A stretch of DNA of 22,995 bases from T3Sed10-241 sp036796255 (GTDB lineage: Bacteria > Bacteroidota > Bacteroidia > Flavobacteriales_D > Cryomorphaceae): contig DAIRDH010000052.1 in assembly GCA_036796255.1 (NCBI GenBank), positions 1 through 22,995 of the forward strand, written 5' to 3'. Position 1 is the first letter of the stretch. Every line of letters starts with the position of its first letter. Of this stretch, positions 1-7,457 are shown piece by piece. The notes under the pieces were generated by a model. The model saw only the letters and a list, made by a program, of their open reading frames with translations, did not search any database and was not told where the DNA came from. The translations under genes were made by a program, and so were the position numbers.

Positions 1-464
1 TCCGCATCCCTGATCACCTTGGCCTTCAATCCAGCTTTGTAATCGCTGATGCGGCGGCGCAGGGCCTGGTCGCCGGTGGCGATCATCTGGGCGGCGAGGA
101 TGCCTGCATTCATTGCGCCGTCAACCGCCACGGTGGCCACGGGCACGCCGCCGGGCATTTGTACGATGCTGAGCAGGGAGTCCCAGCCGTCTATGCTGTT
201 GCGGCTCTTCACCGGCACGCCTATTACAGGCAGCGGCGTAAGGCTGGCCACCATGCCGGGCAGGTGGGCTGCTCCCCCGGCCCCGGCTATGATCACTTTG
301 ATGCCCCGCGACTCGGCGTTTTGCGCAAATTCAAACATGCGCTCCGGCGTGCGGTGCGCCGATACGATGGTAAGTTCGTAGGCTATTTCAAATTCTTTGA
401 GCATGTCGGCGGCGCCCTGCATTACAGGGAGGTCGCTCTTGCTGCCCATGATGATGGCTACCAT
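1..464 (-). CDS. purE: N5-carboxyaminoimidazole ribonucleotide mutase PurE (3' end cut by window edge)
   Basis: PurE converts N5-CAIR to CAIR in de novo purine synthesis, in the cytoplasm, using the product of PurK. I read 154 codons from the ATG at 464 to the window edge with no stop. Seen: the N-terminal phosphate-binding GSKSD (residues 7-11), SAHRTP (35-40) carrying the conserved histidine, GGAAHLPG (63-70), and SIVQMPGGVPVATV (99-112), all in the order expected for class I PurE. Family members are usually about 160-170 residues, so only a few C-terminal residues are missing. The start lies 3 bases after the purK stop, which fits one transcript and coupled translation. The identity is secure; the C-terminus cannot be seen. 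Confidence 0.96.
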   Translation of the reverse strand, partial: MVAIIMGSKSDLPVMQGAADMLKEFEIAYELTIVSAHRTPERMFEFAQNAESRGIKVIIAGAGGAAHLPGMVASLTPLPVIGVPVKSRNSIDGWDSLLSIVQMPGGVPVATVAVDGAMNAGILAAQMIATGDQALRRRISDYKAGLKAKVIRDA

Positions 465-467
465 AGT

Positions 468-1616
468 TCAGGCGGTTTTTGCGGTGATGAGTTCTTTGAT
501 CTTTAAGGCTTTGTCGCGCACTTCGGCGGCGGTGGCTCCGGTACAGGTCATGTGGCCCATTTTCCGGAAGGGTTTTGTGAGCGATTTGCCGTAAAGGTGC
601 ACATACACTTCGGGAATGGCAAGGGCCGCTTCGAGGCCTTCGTAGTGCACTGGGCCGCTGTATCCCTCCGCCCCGAGCAGGTTGACCATGGCCGCATGGC
701 GGGTGCTGGCCGTATCGCCCAGGGGCAGGTTGAGGATGGCGCGCAGGTGCTGTGCGTACTGTGAAGTGGCATTGGCCTCGATGCTGTGGTGGCCTGAATT
801 GTGGGGGCGGGGGGCCACCTCGTTTACCAGCAGGCTGCCGTCGCGGAGCATAAAGAGCTCGATGGCCATGATGCCCACAAGGCCGTAAGCCTCTACCGTC
901 TGGCGGGCTATTTCTTCGGCGCGGCGCTCCACCGCGGCATCGACCCCGGCGGGCGCGAAGAGGTATTCCACGAGGTTGGCCTGGGGGTTAAACTCCATGG
1001 CCACCAGCGGGAAGGTGCGCACCTCGCCACTTTCATTGCGGGCCACGATGATGGCGAGCTCCTGCTCAAAATCTACCAGTTGTTCCAATACGCAGGGGGC
1101 GTCAAAGGCTTTCGCCAAATCGGCTTCCGAGCGCATCAGCTGCACCCCGCGTCCGTCATAACCGCCTTTGCGCAACTTTTGGGCGAAGGGGAGGAAGTCT
1201 TTGTGTTTTTGAAGTTCAGCCGCACTGTCGACCAGCTGAAAAGGCGCTGTGGGTATGCCGTACTTTTCGTAAAATTGCTTTTGCAGGCCTTTGTCTTGCA
1301 CTGTTTCGAGCACCTCGGGCTGTGGGAATACCTTTTTGCCCATATCGCGCAGTGCTTTCAGGGCGCTGATGCTCACGTGCTCGATCTCGACGGTGATCAC
1401 ATCACAGCTTTCGCCAAATTGGACTACCGTATCGTGGTCTTTGAAATCGCCGCACACAAAGTGATGGGCCAGTTTGCTGCAAGGCGCTTCGGGATCGGGG
1501 TCGAGGATGGCGAGCTTGATGTCGAGCGCATTGGCGGGTGGTAGGAGCATGCGACCGAGCTGTCCGCCGCCCAATACCCCGAGGGTAAAATCTTTGCTGT
1601 AAAAGGGTTTTTGCAT
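468..1616 (-). CDS. purK: N5-carboxyaminoimidazole ribonucleotide synthase PurK
   Basis: PurK is an ATP-grasp enzyme that carboxylates AIR with bicarbonate and ATP to give N5-CAIR, the substrate of PurE encoded next to it. The 382-residue protein has the N-terminal GVLGGGQLGRM (about residues 13-23), an ATP-grasp core with KLRKGGYDGRG (about 148-158), and the metal/ATP-binding signature NEVAPRPHNSGHHSIEA (about 265-281). Length is normal for the family. The start at 1616 leaves about 12 residues before the first strand, which is a little longer than in E. coli. The next gene, purE, begins 3 bases after the stop. A good -7 box (1622-1629) lies only about 6 bases before the ATG, so the mRNA may have almost no leader. 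Confidence 0.97.
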   Translation of the reverse strand: MQKPFYSKDFTLGVLGGGQLGRMLLPPANALDIKLAILDPDPEAPCSKLAHHFVCGDFKDHDTVVQFGESCDVITVEIEHVSISALKALRDMGKKVFPQPEVLETVQDKGLQKQFYEKYGIPTAPFQLVDSAAELQKHKDFLPFAQKLRKGGYDGRGVQLMRSEADLAKAFDAPCVLEQLVDFEQELAIIVARNESGEVRTFPLVAMEFNPQANLVEYLFAPAGVDAAVERRAEEIARQTVEAYGLVGIMAIELFMLRDGSLLVNEVAPRPHNSGHHSIEANATSQYAQHLRAILNLPLGDTASTRHAAMVNLLGAEGYSGPVHYEGLEAALAIPEVYVHLYGKSLTKPFRKMGHMTCTGATAAEVRDKALKIKELITAKTA

Positions 1617-1621
1617 GGCGG

Positions 1622-1629
1622 CAAATATA
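1622..1629 (-). promoter_or_regulatory. Putative -7 box of the purKE promoter
   Basis: On the minus strand this reads TATATTTG, a perfect match to the Bacteroidota -7 consensus TAnnTTTG. It ends 5 bases before the purK ATG. I see no convincing TTTG/TTG -33 element about 19 bases further upstream. A start site a few bases downstream would give a leaderless or near-leaderless message. Confidence 0.4.
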
Positions 1630-1637
1630 TGAAATGA

Positions 1638-1732
1638 GCCGCTAGTCTCTAGCGACTAGCCTGCCCGCCGTGGCCGTAAGCAACGCGGGGCTAAGCGAAG
1701 CAGGGGTCTCTAGCGGCTAGCGGCTAGTGGCC
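1638..1732. repeat. GCTAG-rich intergenic repeat island
   Basis: Two direct copies of GTCTCTAGCGRCTAGC lie at 1645-1660 and 1706-1721 (one mismatch). They flank a G/C-rich core of about 45 bases. The outer parts also form an inverted pair: AGCCGCTAG at 1637-1645 against CTAGCGGCT at 1711-1719. The right side carries further CGGCTAG units. It resembles a dispersed intergenic repeat or a folded RNA/DNA element. I see no reading frame in it and cannot tell from one copy whether it is mobile. Confidence 0.5.
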
Positions 1733-1754
1733 CAATTAAGAAAGGTGGCTGATT

Positions 1755-1850
1755 TTTAAAGGTGCTATTCACCGATAAGTGTGTTGTTTGGTGAATGTAT
1801 TCACCAAAAATCATGTTATTTGGTGAGTATATTCACCAAAAAGCAGTAAA
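1755..1850. promoter_or_regulatory. Three-unit 32-bp operator-like array
   Basis: Two near-perfect palindromes have arms TTTGGTGAAT and ATTCACCAAA around a 2-base centre (1787-1808), and TTTGGTGAGT and ATTCACCAAA (1819-1840). A third ATTCACC half-site lies at 1767-1773. The ATTCACC starts are 1767, 1799 and 1831, exactly 32 bases apart, about three helical turns. This puts all sites on one face of the DNA, as expected for cooperative binding of a dimeric regulator. The array ends about 110 bases before the antitoxin gene and about 140 bases before purK in the other direction. No DNA-binding regulator gene is adjacent. The rest of the 1617-1958 gap holds only the GCTAG repeat, a 10-base palindrome at 1908-1917 and the weak promoter listed next. 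Confidence 0.6.
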
Positions 1851-1934
1851 TAGGAGTGATCAAGCACAGCGGAGCCGGGTGGATTCTTTTCGCCAATGCG
1901 ATTGTTTGTGCCGGCACGGTGAAAACAGTTTTTG

Positions 1935-1942
1935 TAAATTTG
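1935..1942 (+). promoter_or_regulatory. Putative -7 box for the toxin-antitoxin pair
   Basis: TAAATTTG matches TAnnTTTG and lies 16 bases before the antitoxin ATG. The nearest upstream TTTG (1905-1908) is 26 bases away, longer than the usual spacing, so the -33 element is doubtful. Confidence 0.35.
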
Positions 1943-1958
1943 AGTAAAGTAATTTCGA

Positions 1959-2186
1959 ATGACAAGGGAAACGCTTATTAAAAACGCCATGGCGAAACTA
2001 TCTCAGCTGCCTGACCGAGAGATCAATGAAGTGTCTGACTTTGCTGAATTCCTATTGTCCAAATTAGACAATAAAATACTTGATACTGGCATCCAGAAAA
2101 TCGTAACCGATGCTGAGGCTTTTTCATTTTTACACGATGAAGAGGATTTGTATTCTGAAGAGGATTTGAAAGAACGATATAAATGA
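1959..2186 (+). CDS. DUF2281-like antitoxin
   Basis: This small acidic protein of 75 residues has an N-terminal helical part (MTRETLIKNAMAKLSQLPDR) followed by EINEVSDFAEFLLSKL. That 'LP..x.EV.DFAEFL' pattern is typical of DUF2281/VapB-like antitoxins paired with MazF or PIN toxins. The C-terminal half (DAEAFSFLHDEEDLYSEEDL) is strongly acidic and probably disordered, as expected for a toxin-wrapping tail. It overlaps the MazF-like frame by the four bases ATGA (2183-2186), the standard two-gene toxin-antitoxin arrangement. Its role would be to bind and neutralise that toxin and possibly repress the operon. The toxin partner is frameshifted, so the antitoxin may now be unopposed. The pair is more A/T-rich than its neighbours, which fits horizontal acquisition (inference). 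Confidence 0.75.
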   Translation: MTRETLIKNAMAKLSQLPDREINEVSDFAEFLLSKLDNKILDTGIQKIVTDAEAFSFLHDEEDLYSEEDLKERYK

Positions 2187-2516
2187 AGAAGGGGGATATC
2201 GTATTAATCACCTTCCCCTTTACAGATCTTTCGGGAAGTAAGAATAGGCCAGCACTCGTTCTTGTGAACGCTGATTTCGATGTTGTTTTAGCCTTTATAA
2301 CAACGCAATCAAAATGGGAGGATCAAGCGTACAGTCTCAGGATTCTCCCTCAACCTGAAAACGGACTGAAGAAGGCCTCGGTAGTGAGACTTGGTAAAAA
2401 TTGCTACCCTTGATAAGGATCTTATTATCGGTAAGCTAGGCAGCTTATCTCATGATGAATTGGATAGAGTTAATGATCGGCTCCTGGCACTTTTCGAATT
2501 GAAAGAGAAACAATAA
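2183..2516 (+). pseudogene. MazF/PemK-family toxin, broken by a one-base frameshift
   Basis: The frame opens with MKKGDIVLITFPFTDLSGSK and then NRPALVLV, the typical start of MazF/PemK endoribonucleases, which cut mRNA. It stops early at 2413 after 76 residues (ending RLGKNCYP). If one A is removed from the five-A run at 2396-2400, the reading continues GKIATLDKDLIIGKLGSLSH and then DELDRVNDRLLALFELKEKQ to a TAA at 2514-2516. The restored protein has 110 residues, the normal family length. The restored part carries the KIATLDKDLI...KLG..S pattern common near the MazF C-terminus. The likely explanations are an inactivating insertion, a sequencing error in a homopolymer, or slippage that restores the frame in some transcripts. 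The ATGA overlap with the antitoxin is intact. Confidence 0.8.
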
Positions 2517-2659
2517 TAAGATTCGTATCACACCAGATTCTTGATTTGTTGGCAGAATACAGAGCCCAGCCAATGCATGAATAAACTTCTGCTGCCAATC
2601 AATTCGGCCCCTCGATCCACTCGCATGCACGGAAAGGCAGCACCAAGGGCTTAAATGCT

Positions 2660-2667
2660 TACTTTCG
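2660..2667 (+). promoter_or_regulatory. Putative -7 box of the hpt-adk-obgE operon
   Basis: TACTTTCG is one base from TAnnTTTG and lies 19 bases before the hpt ATG. No clear -33 element is visible. The rest of the 2517-2686 gap shows no gene and no obvious terminator. Confidence 0.35.
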
Positions 2668-2686
2668 CAGTTCATTTTGAAAACGC

Positions 2687-3244
2687 ATGAGCACTATCAC
2701 CATACACAGCAAAGACTTTGAGCCCTACCTCCTTGAAGGCCAAATCAAAGCGCGCGTAAAGGCCCTTGGGTCACAAATCAACGCCGATTACGAAGGCAAA
2801 AACCCCCTTTTCGTGGGTGTACTCAATGGCTGCTTTCGCTTTGCAGCCGAGTTGATGAATCACATTGACATCGATTCTGAAATCAATTTCGTAAAACTCA
2901 CATCTTACCGCGGTGTGGAAAGCACTGGCAAAATTTCGAGCCACATCGGGCTCAACAGCGATGTGGAAGGCAGGCATCTCATCATTCTTGAAGACATTGT
3001 GGATACAGGCAATACCATCGAATTTCTGCTCGAAAACCTGCAGAAAGAAAAGCCCGCGAGCATCAAAGTGGCTTCATTGCTTTACAAGCCAGAGGCTTAT
3101 CACGGAAATGTGAAGCTCGACTATGTGGGTTTCGAAATTCCCAACCTCTTTGTGGTGGGCTATGGCCTCGACTTCGATGGTCAGGGCCGCAACCTCAACG
3201 ACATTTATCAAATTAAACTTCCAACAACCGTAAAGTATGATTAA
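2687..3244 (+). CDS. hpt: Hypoxanthine phosphoribosyltransferase
   Basis: This enzyme transfers phosphoribose from PRPP to hypoxanthine or guanine, giving IMP or GMP in purine salvage. The 185-residue protein shows VGVLNGCFRFAAEL (about residues 43-56), the flexible-loop SYRG (73-76), the PRPP-binding signature LEDIVDTGNT (101-110), and the C-terminal VGYGLDFDGQGRNL that closes over the base. Length and motif order are normal for bacterial type I enzymes. Its stop overlaps the adk start by 8 bases, and it is the first gene of a chain of six overlapping genes. The start at 2687 gives a conventional N-terminus; no Shine-Dalgarno sequence is seen, as is usual in Bacteroidota. Confidence 0.95.
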   Translation: MSTITIHSKDFEPYLLEGQIKARVKALGSQINADYEGKNPLFVGVLNGCFRFAAELMNHIDIDSEINFVKLTSYRGVESTGKISSHIGLNSDVEGRHLIILEDIVDTGNTIEFLLENLQKEKPASIKVASLLYKPEAYHGNVKLDYVGFEIPNLFVVGYGLDFDGQGRNLNDIYQIKLPTTVKYD

Positions 3245-3815
3245 CCTCGTATTGTTTGGCCCTCCCGGCGCCGGTAAAGGAACACAGGCCGAGCGCCTTG
3301 TGGAAAAATATTCATTGGTTCACCTCAGTACCGGCGACATTTTTCGCCGCAATATCAAAGGTGAAACCGAATTGGGCAAACTCGCCAAAACGTATATGGA
3401 CGCTGGCAACCTCGTGCCCGATGAGGTGACCATCAAGATGCTGGAATCGGAAGTGGACAGCCATCCTGAAGCCAATGGTTTTATCTTCGATGGCTTTCCG
3501 CGCACGGAGACGCAGGCCAAAGCTTTGGATAAGTTTCTGGAAAGCAAGGGCCAGTCCATCACATTGATGCTGGCACTTACCGTAAATGATGCCGAACTCA
3601 AGCAACGCCTTATCAAGCGCGCCGAGACCAGCGGCCGCAGCGACGATGCCGATCCAAAGATCATTGAAAACCGCATAGCCGTTTACAAGAATGAAACAGC
3701 TCCTGTAGCTGACTATTACCAAAAGCAACACAAGCTCGAAGAGGTGGACGGCGTGGGTGGCATTGATGAAATCAGCGAGCGCCTTTACGCATCCATAGAG
3801 CAGCATGTCGAATAG
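3237..3815 (+). CDS. adk: Adenylate kinase
   Basis: Adenylate kinase interconverts ATP, AMP and ADP in the cytoplasm. The 192-residue protein has the P-loop GPPGAGKGT (8-16), the AMP-site STGDIFRR (31-38), DGFPRT (85-90), and RSDDADPKIIENRI (134-147). It has the short LID form, without the zinc-binding four-cysteine insertion of long adenylate kinases, as is usual in Bacteroidota. It overlaps hpt by 8 bases and obgE by 11 bases. This strong overlap suggests translational coupling and a single transcript, joining purine salvage (hpt) with nucleotide balance. Confidence 0.96.
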   Translation: MINLVLFGPPGAGKGTQAERLVEKYSLVHLSTGDIFRRNIKGETELGKLAKTYMDAGNLVPDEVTIKMLESEVDSHPEANGFIFDGFPRTETQAKALDKFLESKGQSITLMLALTVNDAELKQRLIKRAETSGRSDDADPKIIENRIAVYKNETAPVADYYQKQHKLEEVDGVGGIDEISERLYASIEQHVE

Positions 3816-4797
3816 CAACTTTGTAGACTACGTCAAGATCAATTGCCAGTCGGGCAAGGGTGGTGCGGGTTCCCGACACCTGCACCGCGACAACTGGACG
3901 GCCAAAGGCGGCCCCGACGGCGGTGATGGCGGCAGGGGAGGACACGTGATACTGCGTGCCAATCCACAGCTGTGGACACTCCTGCACCTCAAGTACAAGC
4001 GCCACGTGCGCGCAGGCCATGGCGAGAGCGGCAGCAAGCAGCTCAGCTCTGGCAAGACCGGTGAGGATGCCTACATCGAAGTGCCGCTGGGCACGGTGGT
4101 GCGCGATCCGGAGACAGGTGAGCTCATCACCGAGATCACCGAGCCCGATCAGGAATTTGTTTTGCTCAAAGGCGGTCGCGGCGGCTTGGGCAACAACCAC
4201 TTTAAGTCAAGTACTTTTCAAACCCCGCGCTTCGCCCAGCCAGGTGAAGACGGGCAGGAGGCATGGCGCATCCTGGAGCTGAAAGTCCTTGCTGACGTGG
4301 GTCTTGTGGGTTTCCCCAATGCGGGCAAGTCTACCTTGCTCTCAGTCGTCTCAGCGGCCAAGCCCGAGATTGCCAACTACGCTTTTACCACGCTCAAGCC
4401 CAACCTGGGCATTGTAAGTTACCGCGATGAGCGCTCCTTTGTAATGGCCGATATACCCGGAATCATCGAGGGCGCCAGCGAAGGCAAAGGACTCGGTTTG
4501 AGATTCCTGCGCCATATTGAGCGCAACAGCTTGCTGCTCTTTCTCGTTCCCGCCGACAGCCCCGACATTGCAAAGGAATACGAGATATTGCTCAACGAAC
4601 TGCGGGCTTACAATCCCGAACTGCTGGACAAAACGCGCTTGCTCGCCATCTCCAAAAGCGACCTGCTCGACGAGGAGCTCAAAGCCGAGATAGTGCCCAC
4701 GCTTCCGAACCTGCCCTACGTATTCATCTCATCGGTAGCCCAAAAAGGCCTCAATGAGCTCAAAGACCTGATCTGGATACATTTGGTTAAGGAATGA
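3805..4797 (+). CDS. obgE: GTPase Obg (CgtA)
   Basis: Obg is an essential ribosome-associated GTPase involved in 50S assembly and stress response. The 330-residue protein has the glycine-rich Obg fold at 1-158, with KGGPDGGDGGRGG at 34-46. The G domain follows: G1 GFPNAGKS (169-176), switch I TTLKPN (195-200), G3 DIPG (216-219), and G5 near ISS. The G4 motif reads SKSD (283-286) rather than the textbook NKxD, a variant that should still bind guanine through its aspartate. There is no long C-terminal extension, so this is a short, Bacteroidota-like form. It overlaps adk by 11 bases and the PAP2 gene by ATGA. Confidence 0.96.
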   Translation: MSNSNFVDYVKINCQSGKGGAGSRHLHRDNWTAKGGPDGGDGGRGGHVILRANPQLWTLLHLKYKRHVRAGHGESGSKQLSSGKTGEDAYIEVPLGTVVRDPETGELITEITEPDQEFVLLKGGRGGLGNNHFKSSTFQTPRFAQPGEDGQEAWRILELKVLADVGLVGFPNAGKSTLLSVVSAAKPEIANYAFTTLKPNLGIVSYRDERSFVMADIPGIIEGASEGKGLGLRFLRHIERNSLLLFLVPADSPDIAKEYEILLNELRAYNPELLDKTRLLAISKSDLLDEELKAEIVPTLPNLPYVFISSVAQKGLNELKDLIWIHLVKE

Positions 4798-5366
4798 TTG
4801 AAACCATTGAGTCCTTAGACCGGGATTTGTTTCTCTTCCTGAATGGCTTGCACCATCCGGCCCTGGATCAGGCCATGTATTACATGACTGATGACAAGTT
4901 CTGGATACCATTTTTCCTGCTGCTCTTGTGGATGATTTTCAAAGCGTACAATTGGAAAGTAATGCTCTGGAGCCTGTTCGCAGTAGCGATCATCATCACC
5001 CTCGCCGACCGCATTTCAGTGGATCTTTTCAAGAATGTATTTCTCCGCTACCGCCCTTCGCACAACCTTGAGCTCGCCGACCTGGTGCACACGGTCAACG
5101 GATACCGCGGTGGACAATACGGCTTTGTGAGTTCGCACGCCGCCAACAGCGCAGGTGTGGCTACTTTCATCTTTTTGCTCCTGAGGCAGGCTTTCGCCAA
5201 ATGGGCCTGGATTGTGATCGCCTGGGCGCTGCTGTTCACCTACACACGTATTTACCTCGGTGTGCATTACCCGGCAGATGTAATCTGCGGTGGCTTGCTC
5301 GGGGTGGGGATTGGGTATGGGGTGTATCTGGCTTTTCAAAAGTTGATAATCTCTCGCTACAAATGA
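4794..5366 (+). CDS. PAP2-family membrane phosphatase
   Basis: This 190-residue integral membrane protein has five or six hydrophobic segments and all three PAP2 active-site motifs: K80-x6-R87-P88 (KNVFLRYRP), SSHAANS with H115 (PSGH-type motif), and R152-x5-H158-x3-D162 (TRIYLGVHYPAD). Such enzymes remove phosphate from lipid phosphates such as undecaprenyl pyrophosphate or phosphatidic acid, on the outer face of the inner membrane. Small PAP2 proteins of this kind often recycle the undecaprenyl carrier or work on lipid A, but the substrate cannot be told from sequence. It overlaps both obgE and crcB by ATGA, so it is probably translated with them. Confidence 0.9.
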   Translation: MIETIESLDRDLFLFLNGLHHPALDQAMYYMTDDKFWIPFFLLLLWMIFKAYNWKVMLWSLFAVAIIITLADRISVDLFKNVFLRYRPSHNLELADLVHTVNGYRGGQYGFVSSHAANSAGVATFIFLLLRQAFAKWAWIVIAWALLFTYTRIYLGVHYPADVICGGLLGVGIGYGVYLAFQKLIISRYK

Positions 5367-5767
5367 AAATTTTGTTCGCCATCTTCCTCGGCGGCGGCCT
5401 CGGCTCCATCGCCCGCTACCTCACCGGCAAGGGGGCAGATTATCTGCTTGACAGGTTGGTTTCCCTTAGAACTCCGGAGCCATTTGTGTACACTACTTTT
5501 CCACTTGGCACTTTTCTTTCCAACCTGATGGCCTGCATCATACTCGGTGTGGTGGTGGTGCTTGCAGCCCGCGAGCAGCTCAGCGGATTTTGGGTGCCTT
5601 TTCTCATCATTGGCTTTTGCGGAGGCTACAGCACTTTTTCAACTTTCAGTTACGAAACGCTAGGTCTAATCAATGCCGGCAAGTGGCCCATCGCCATTCT
5701 TAACATTCTGGTAAGCGTGGCTACTTGTATCTTCGTTTTATTTGTGGTCGCAAAACAAATGAAATGA
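5363..5767 (+). CDS. crcB: Fluoride channel CrcB/Fluc
   Basis: Fluc proteins form dual-topology dimers that let fluoride leave the cell. The 134-residue protein has four predicted membrane helices. Seen: GGGLGSIARY (10-19), GTFLSN with the pore asparagine N54 (49-54), and the filter region GFCGGYSTFSTFSYE (84-98), which carries the phenylalanines of the 'Phe box'. I chose the ATG at 5363 because it overlaps the PAP2 stop as ATGA and gives the family's normal length. An upstream in-frame extension to 5201 would run through the PAP2 gene and is not supported. No fluoride riboswitch is visible; the gene sits inside a multigene operon. Confidence 0.93.
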   Translation: MKILFAIFLGGGLGSIARYLTGKGADYLLDRLVSLRTPEPFVYTTFPLGTFLSNLMACIILGVVVVLAAREQLSGFWVPFLIIGFCGGYSTFSTFSYETLGLINAGKWPIAILNILVSVATCIFVLFVVAKQMK

Positions 5768-7392
5768 TCTACGGGACGCTTGCCGCTGCCCTGCTCATCG
5801 CAGCAGCTCAATTTGCCGCAAAGGCACAGCCCAGCAATGAACGGCCAAAACTCGTGGTGGGCATCGTGGTAGACCAGTTGCGCAACGATTACCTGCAGCG
5901 CTATGGTGATCAGTTTACGGGCGGATTCAAGCGCATGCTCGACGAGGGTTTTTACTGCGCCAACAACCACTTCTCCTATGTGCCTACCTACACCGGACCG
6001 GGCCACGCATCGGTGTACTCGGGCACTACACCCGCAGTGCATGGCATCGCCGCCAACAATTGGTACGACCCCCGTACCAAGGAGGGCATGTACTGCGTGC
6101 AAGACAAGTCAGTGCGCACCATTGGCATCGACAATGCCGATGGGCAAATGAGTCCCTTGAACCTGAAAACGACCACCATCACCGATGAGCTTATGCTGTC
6201 GCTCAACTTCCGGAGCAAGGTGATTGGGATGTCCATCAAAGACCGTGGCGCTATTTTGCCGGCAGGACATCTGGGCAAGGCTTTCTGGTATTCCAAAGGC
6301 CAGTTTATCAGCAGTTCGTTTTACTATGATGCCCTGCCCGATTGGGTAAACGACTTCAACGACCGCAAACTGGTGGATACCTACCTCACAAAGACCTGGA
6401 ACCTGCTCTTGCCGCTCGACCAATACACTTCGAGCTTGCCCGACGACAGCCCTTATGAGACCAAATGGGTGGGCGAGCAGGCTTCGCTGATGCCCAAGAA
6501 TCTCAGCGCGCTCGTTGAAGCCAATGGCAAGGACAACGTTTTCAAGCGCTCACCCTACGGCAATACCATTCTGATAGATTTGGCGCAAGCTGGAGTGAAG
6601 GCCGAGCAAATGGGTAAGGATGCCGATACGGACTTCCTCTGCATCAGCTTCTCCACTCCCGACTATATGGGCCACGCCATGGGCGCGCGGGCTTTGGAAG
6701 TGCAAGACATGTACCTCCGCCTCGACCGCGAGTTGGGCGCCTTCTTCGATTTTCTCGACAAGGAAGTGGGCAAGGGCCAATACACCGTTTTCCTCACTGC
6801 CGATCACGGCGTGGCCGATGTACCTCAATTCAGCATTGACAATCAATTGCCTGGCGGCTACATAGATGCCAAGGCCATTCAGGGCCGCATCCTTGAGCAG
6901 CTCGAAGGCCACCATGCGCAGGGGGCCACTTTCGTGGAAAAGGTGGAAGAAGACCGCGTATTCCTCAACCGCAAGGCCATCTCCGATGCAGGAGCCGACT
7001 TTACGGAAGTGAGAGACTTGCTTATTCGCGCATTGCGCAATGAACCAGGAATTTACAACGCTTACCCCACGGAAGACATTCTGCGTGTGGGTGGGGGCAC
7101 TGAGTTTCCACTGAAGCAGCTCACACGGGGATTGTACCCGCCACTGGCCGGTGATATTGCTGTGCTGGGCAACAGCGGTTGGATAAGCTATGGACCCACT
7201 GGCACCACCCACGGCAGTGCCTGGACCAACGATACCCACGTGCCCCTCATCTTTTTCGGAAAGGGCGTACCAAAGGGCCGTACTTACCGTGAAACCAATA
7301 TCCGCGATATCGCATCTACGCTCTCCATGCTGCTCAATGTGTCGCTGCCCAGCGGGAATACCGGCAGCCCGATTTTGGAATTGTGGAAGTGA
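5764..7392 (+). CDS. pafA: PafA-like secreted alkaline phosphatase
   Basis: This 542-residue alkaline phosphatase superfamily enzyme probably hydrolyses phosphate monoesters outside the cytoplasm. It begins with a hydrophobic signal sequence (residues 1-22, AKA|Q). Seen: the metal-binding D37 (VVDQLR), the nucleophile threonine T77 in PTYTGPGH, NN at 98-99, and the KDR triad 159-161, which matches the K-x-R pair typical of PafA of Elizabethkingia. Metal motifs STPDYMGHAMG, TADHG and HGSAWTNDTHVP follow. I take the start at 5764, overlapping the crcB stop as ATGA; an in-frame ATG at 5725 would add a charged leader before the signal peptide. PafA enzymes are phosphate-insensitive and give Bacteroidota phosphate from organic esters. 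The fluoride exporter gene sits directly upstream. Confidence 0.88.
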   Translation: MIYGTLAAALLIAAAQFAAKAQPSNERPKLVVGIVVDQLRNDYLQRYGDQFTGGFKRMLDEGFYCANNHFSYVPTYTGPGHASVYSGTTPAVHGIAANNWYDPRTKEGMYCVQDKSVRTIGIDNADGQMSPLNLKTTTITDELMLSLNFRSKVIGMSIKDRGAILPAGHLGKAFWYSKGQFISSSFYYDALPDWVNDFNDRKLVDTYLTKTWNLLLPLDQYTSSLPDDSPYETKWVGEQASLMPKNLSALVEANGKDNVFKRSPYGNTILIDLAQAGVKAEQMGKDADTDFLCISFSTPDYMGHAMGARALEVQDMYLRLDRELGAFFDFLDKEVGKGQYTVFLTADHGVADVPQFSIDNQLPGGYIDAKAIQGRILEQLEGHHAQGATFVEKVEEDRVFLNRKAISDAGADFTEVRDLLIRALRNEPGIYNAYPTEDILRVGGGTEFPLKQLTRGLYPPLAGDIAVLGNSGWISYGPTGTTHGSAWTNDTHVPLIFFGKGVPKGRTYRETNIRDIASTLSMLLNVSLPSGNTGSPILELWK

Positions 7393-7430
7393 AACTGCTT
7401 CAAATCGTAGCGAATATGCTAAGGGTTTAC

Positions 7431-7438
7431 TACCTTTC
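7431..7438 (+). promoter_or_regulatory. Putative -7 box for the small exported protein gene
   Basis: TACCTTTC fits TAnnTTTG except for the last base. It lies 19 bases before the preferred ATG at 7458. No -33 element is evident. Confidence 0.3.
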
Positions 7439-7457
7439 GGCAAATTAAATGACCACC

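Noticed and set aside
801..1544. Long open frame (247 codons) opposite purK
   Set aside because: purK has all its family motifs; this frame is a by-product of codon bias.
1755..1850. CRISPR-like array
   Set aside because: Only three units; the variable segments are about 10 bases and no cas genes are present, so phased operators fit better.
5201..5362. In-frame extension upstream of crcB
   Set aside because: It runs through the PAP2 gene and has no Fluc features; the ATG at 5363 overlaps the PAP2 stop as ATGA and fits the family length.
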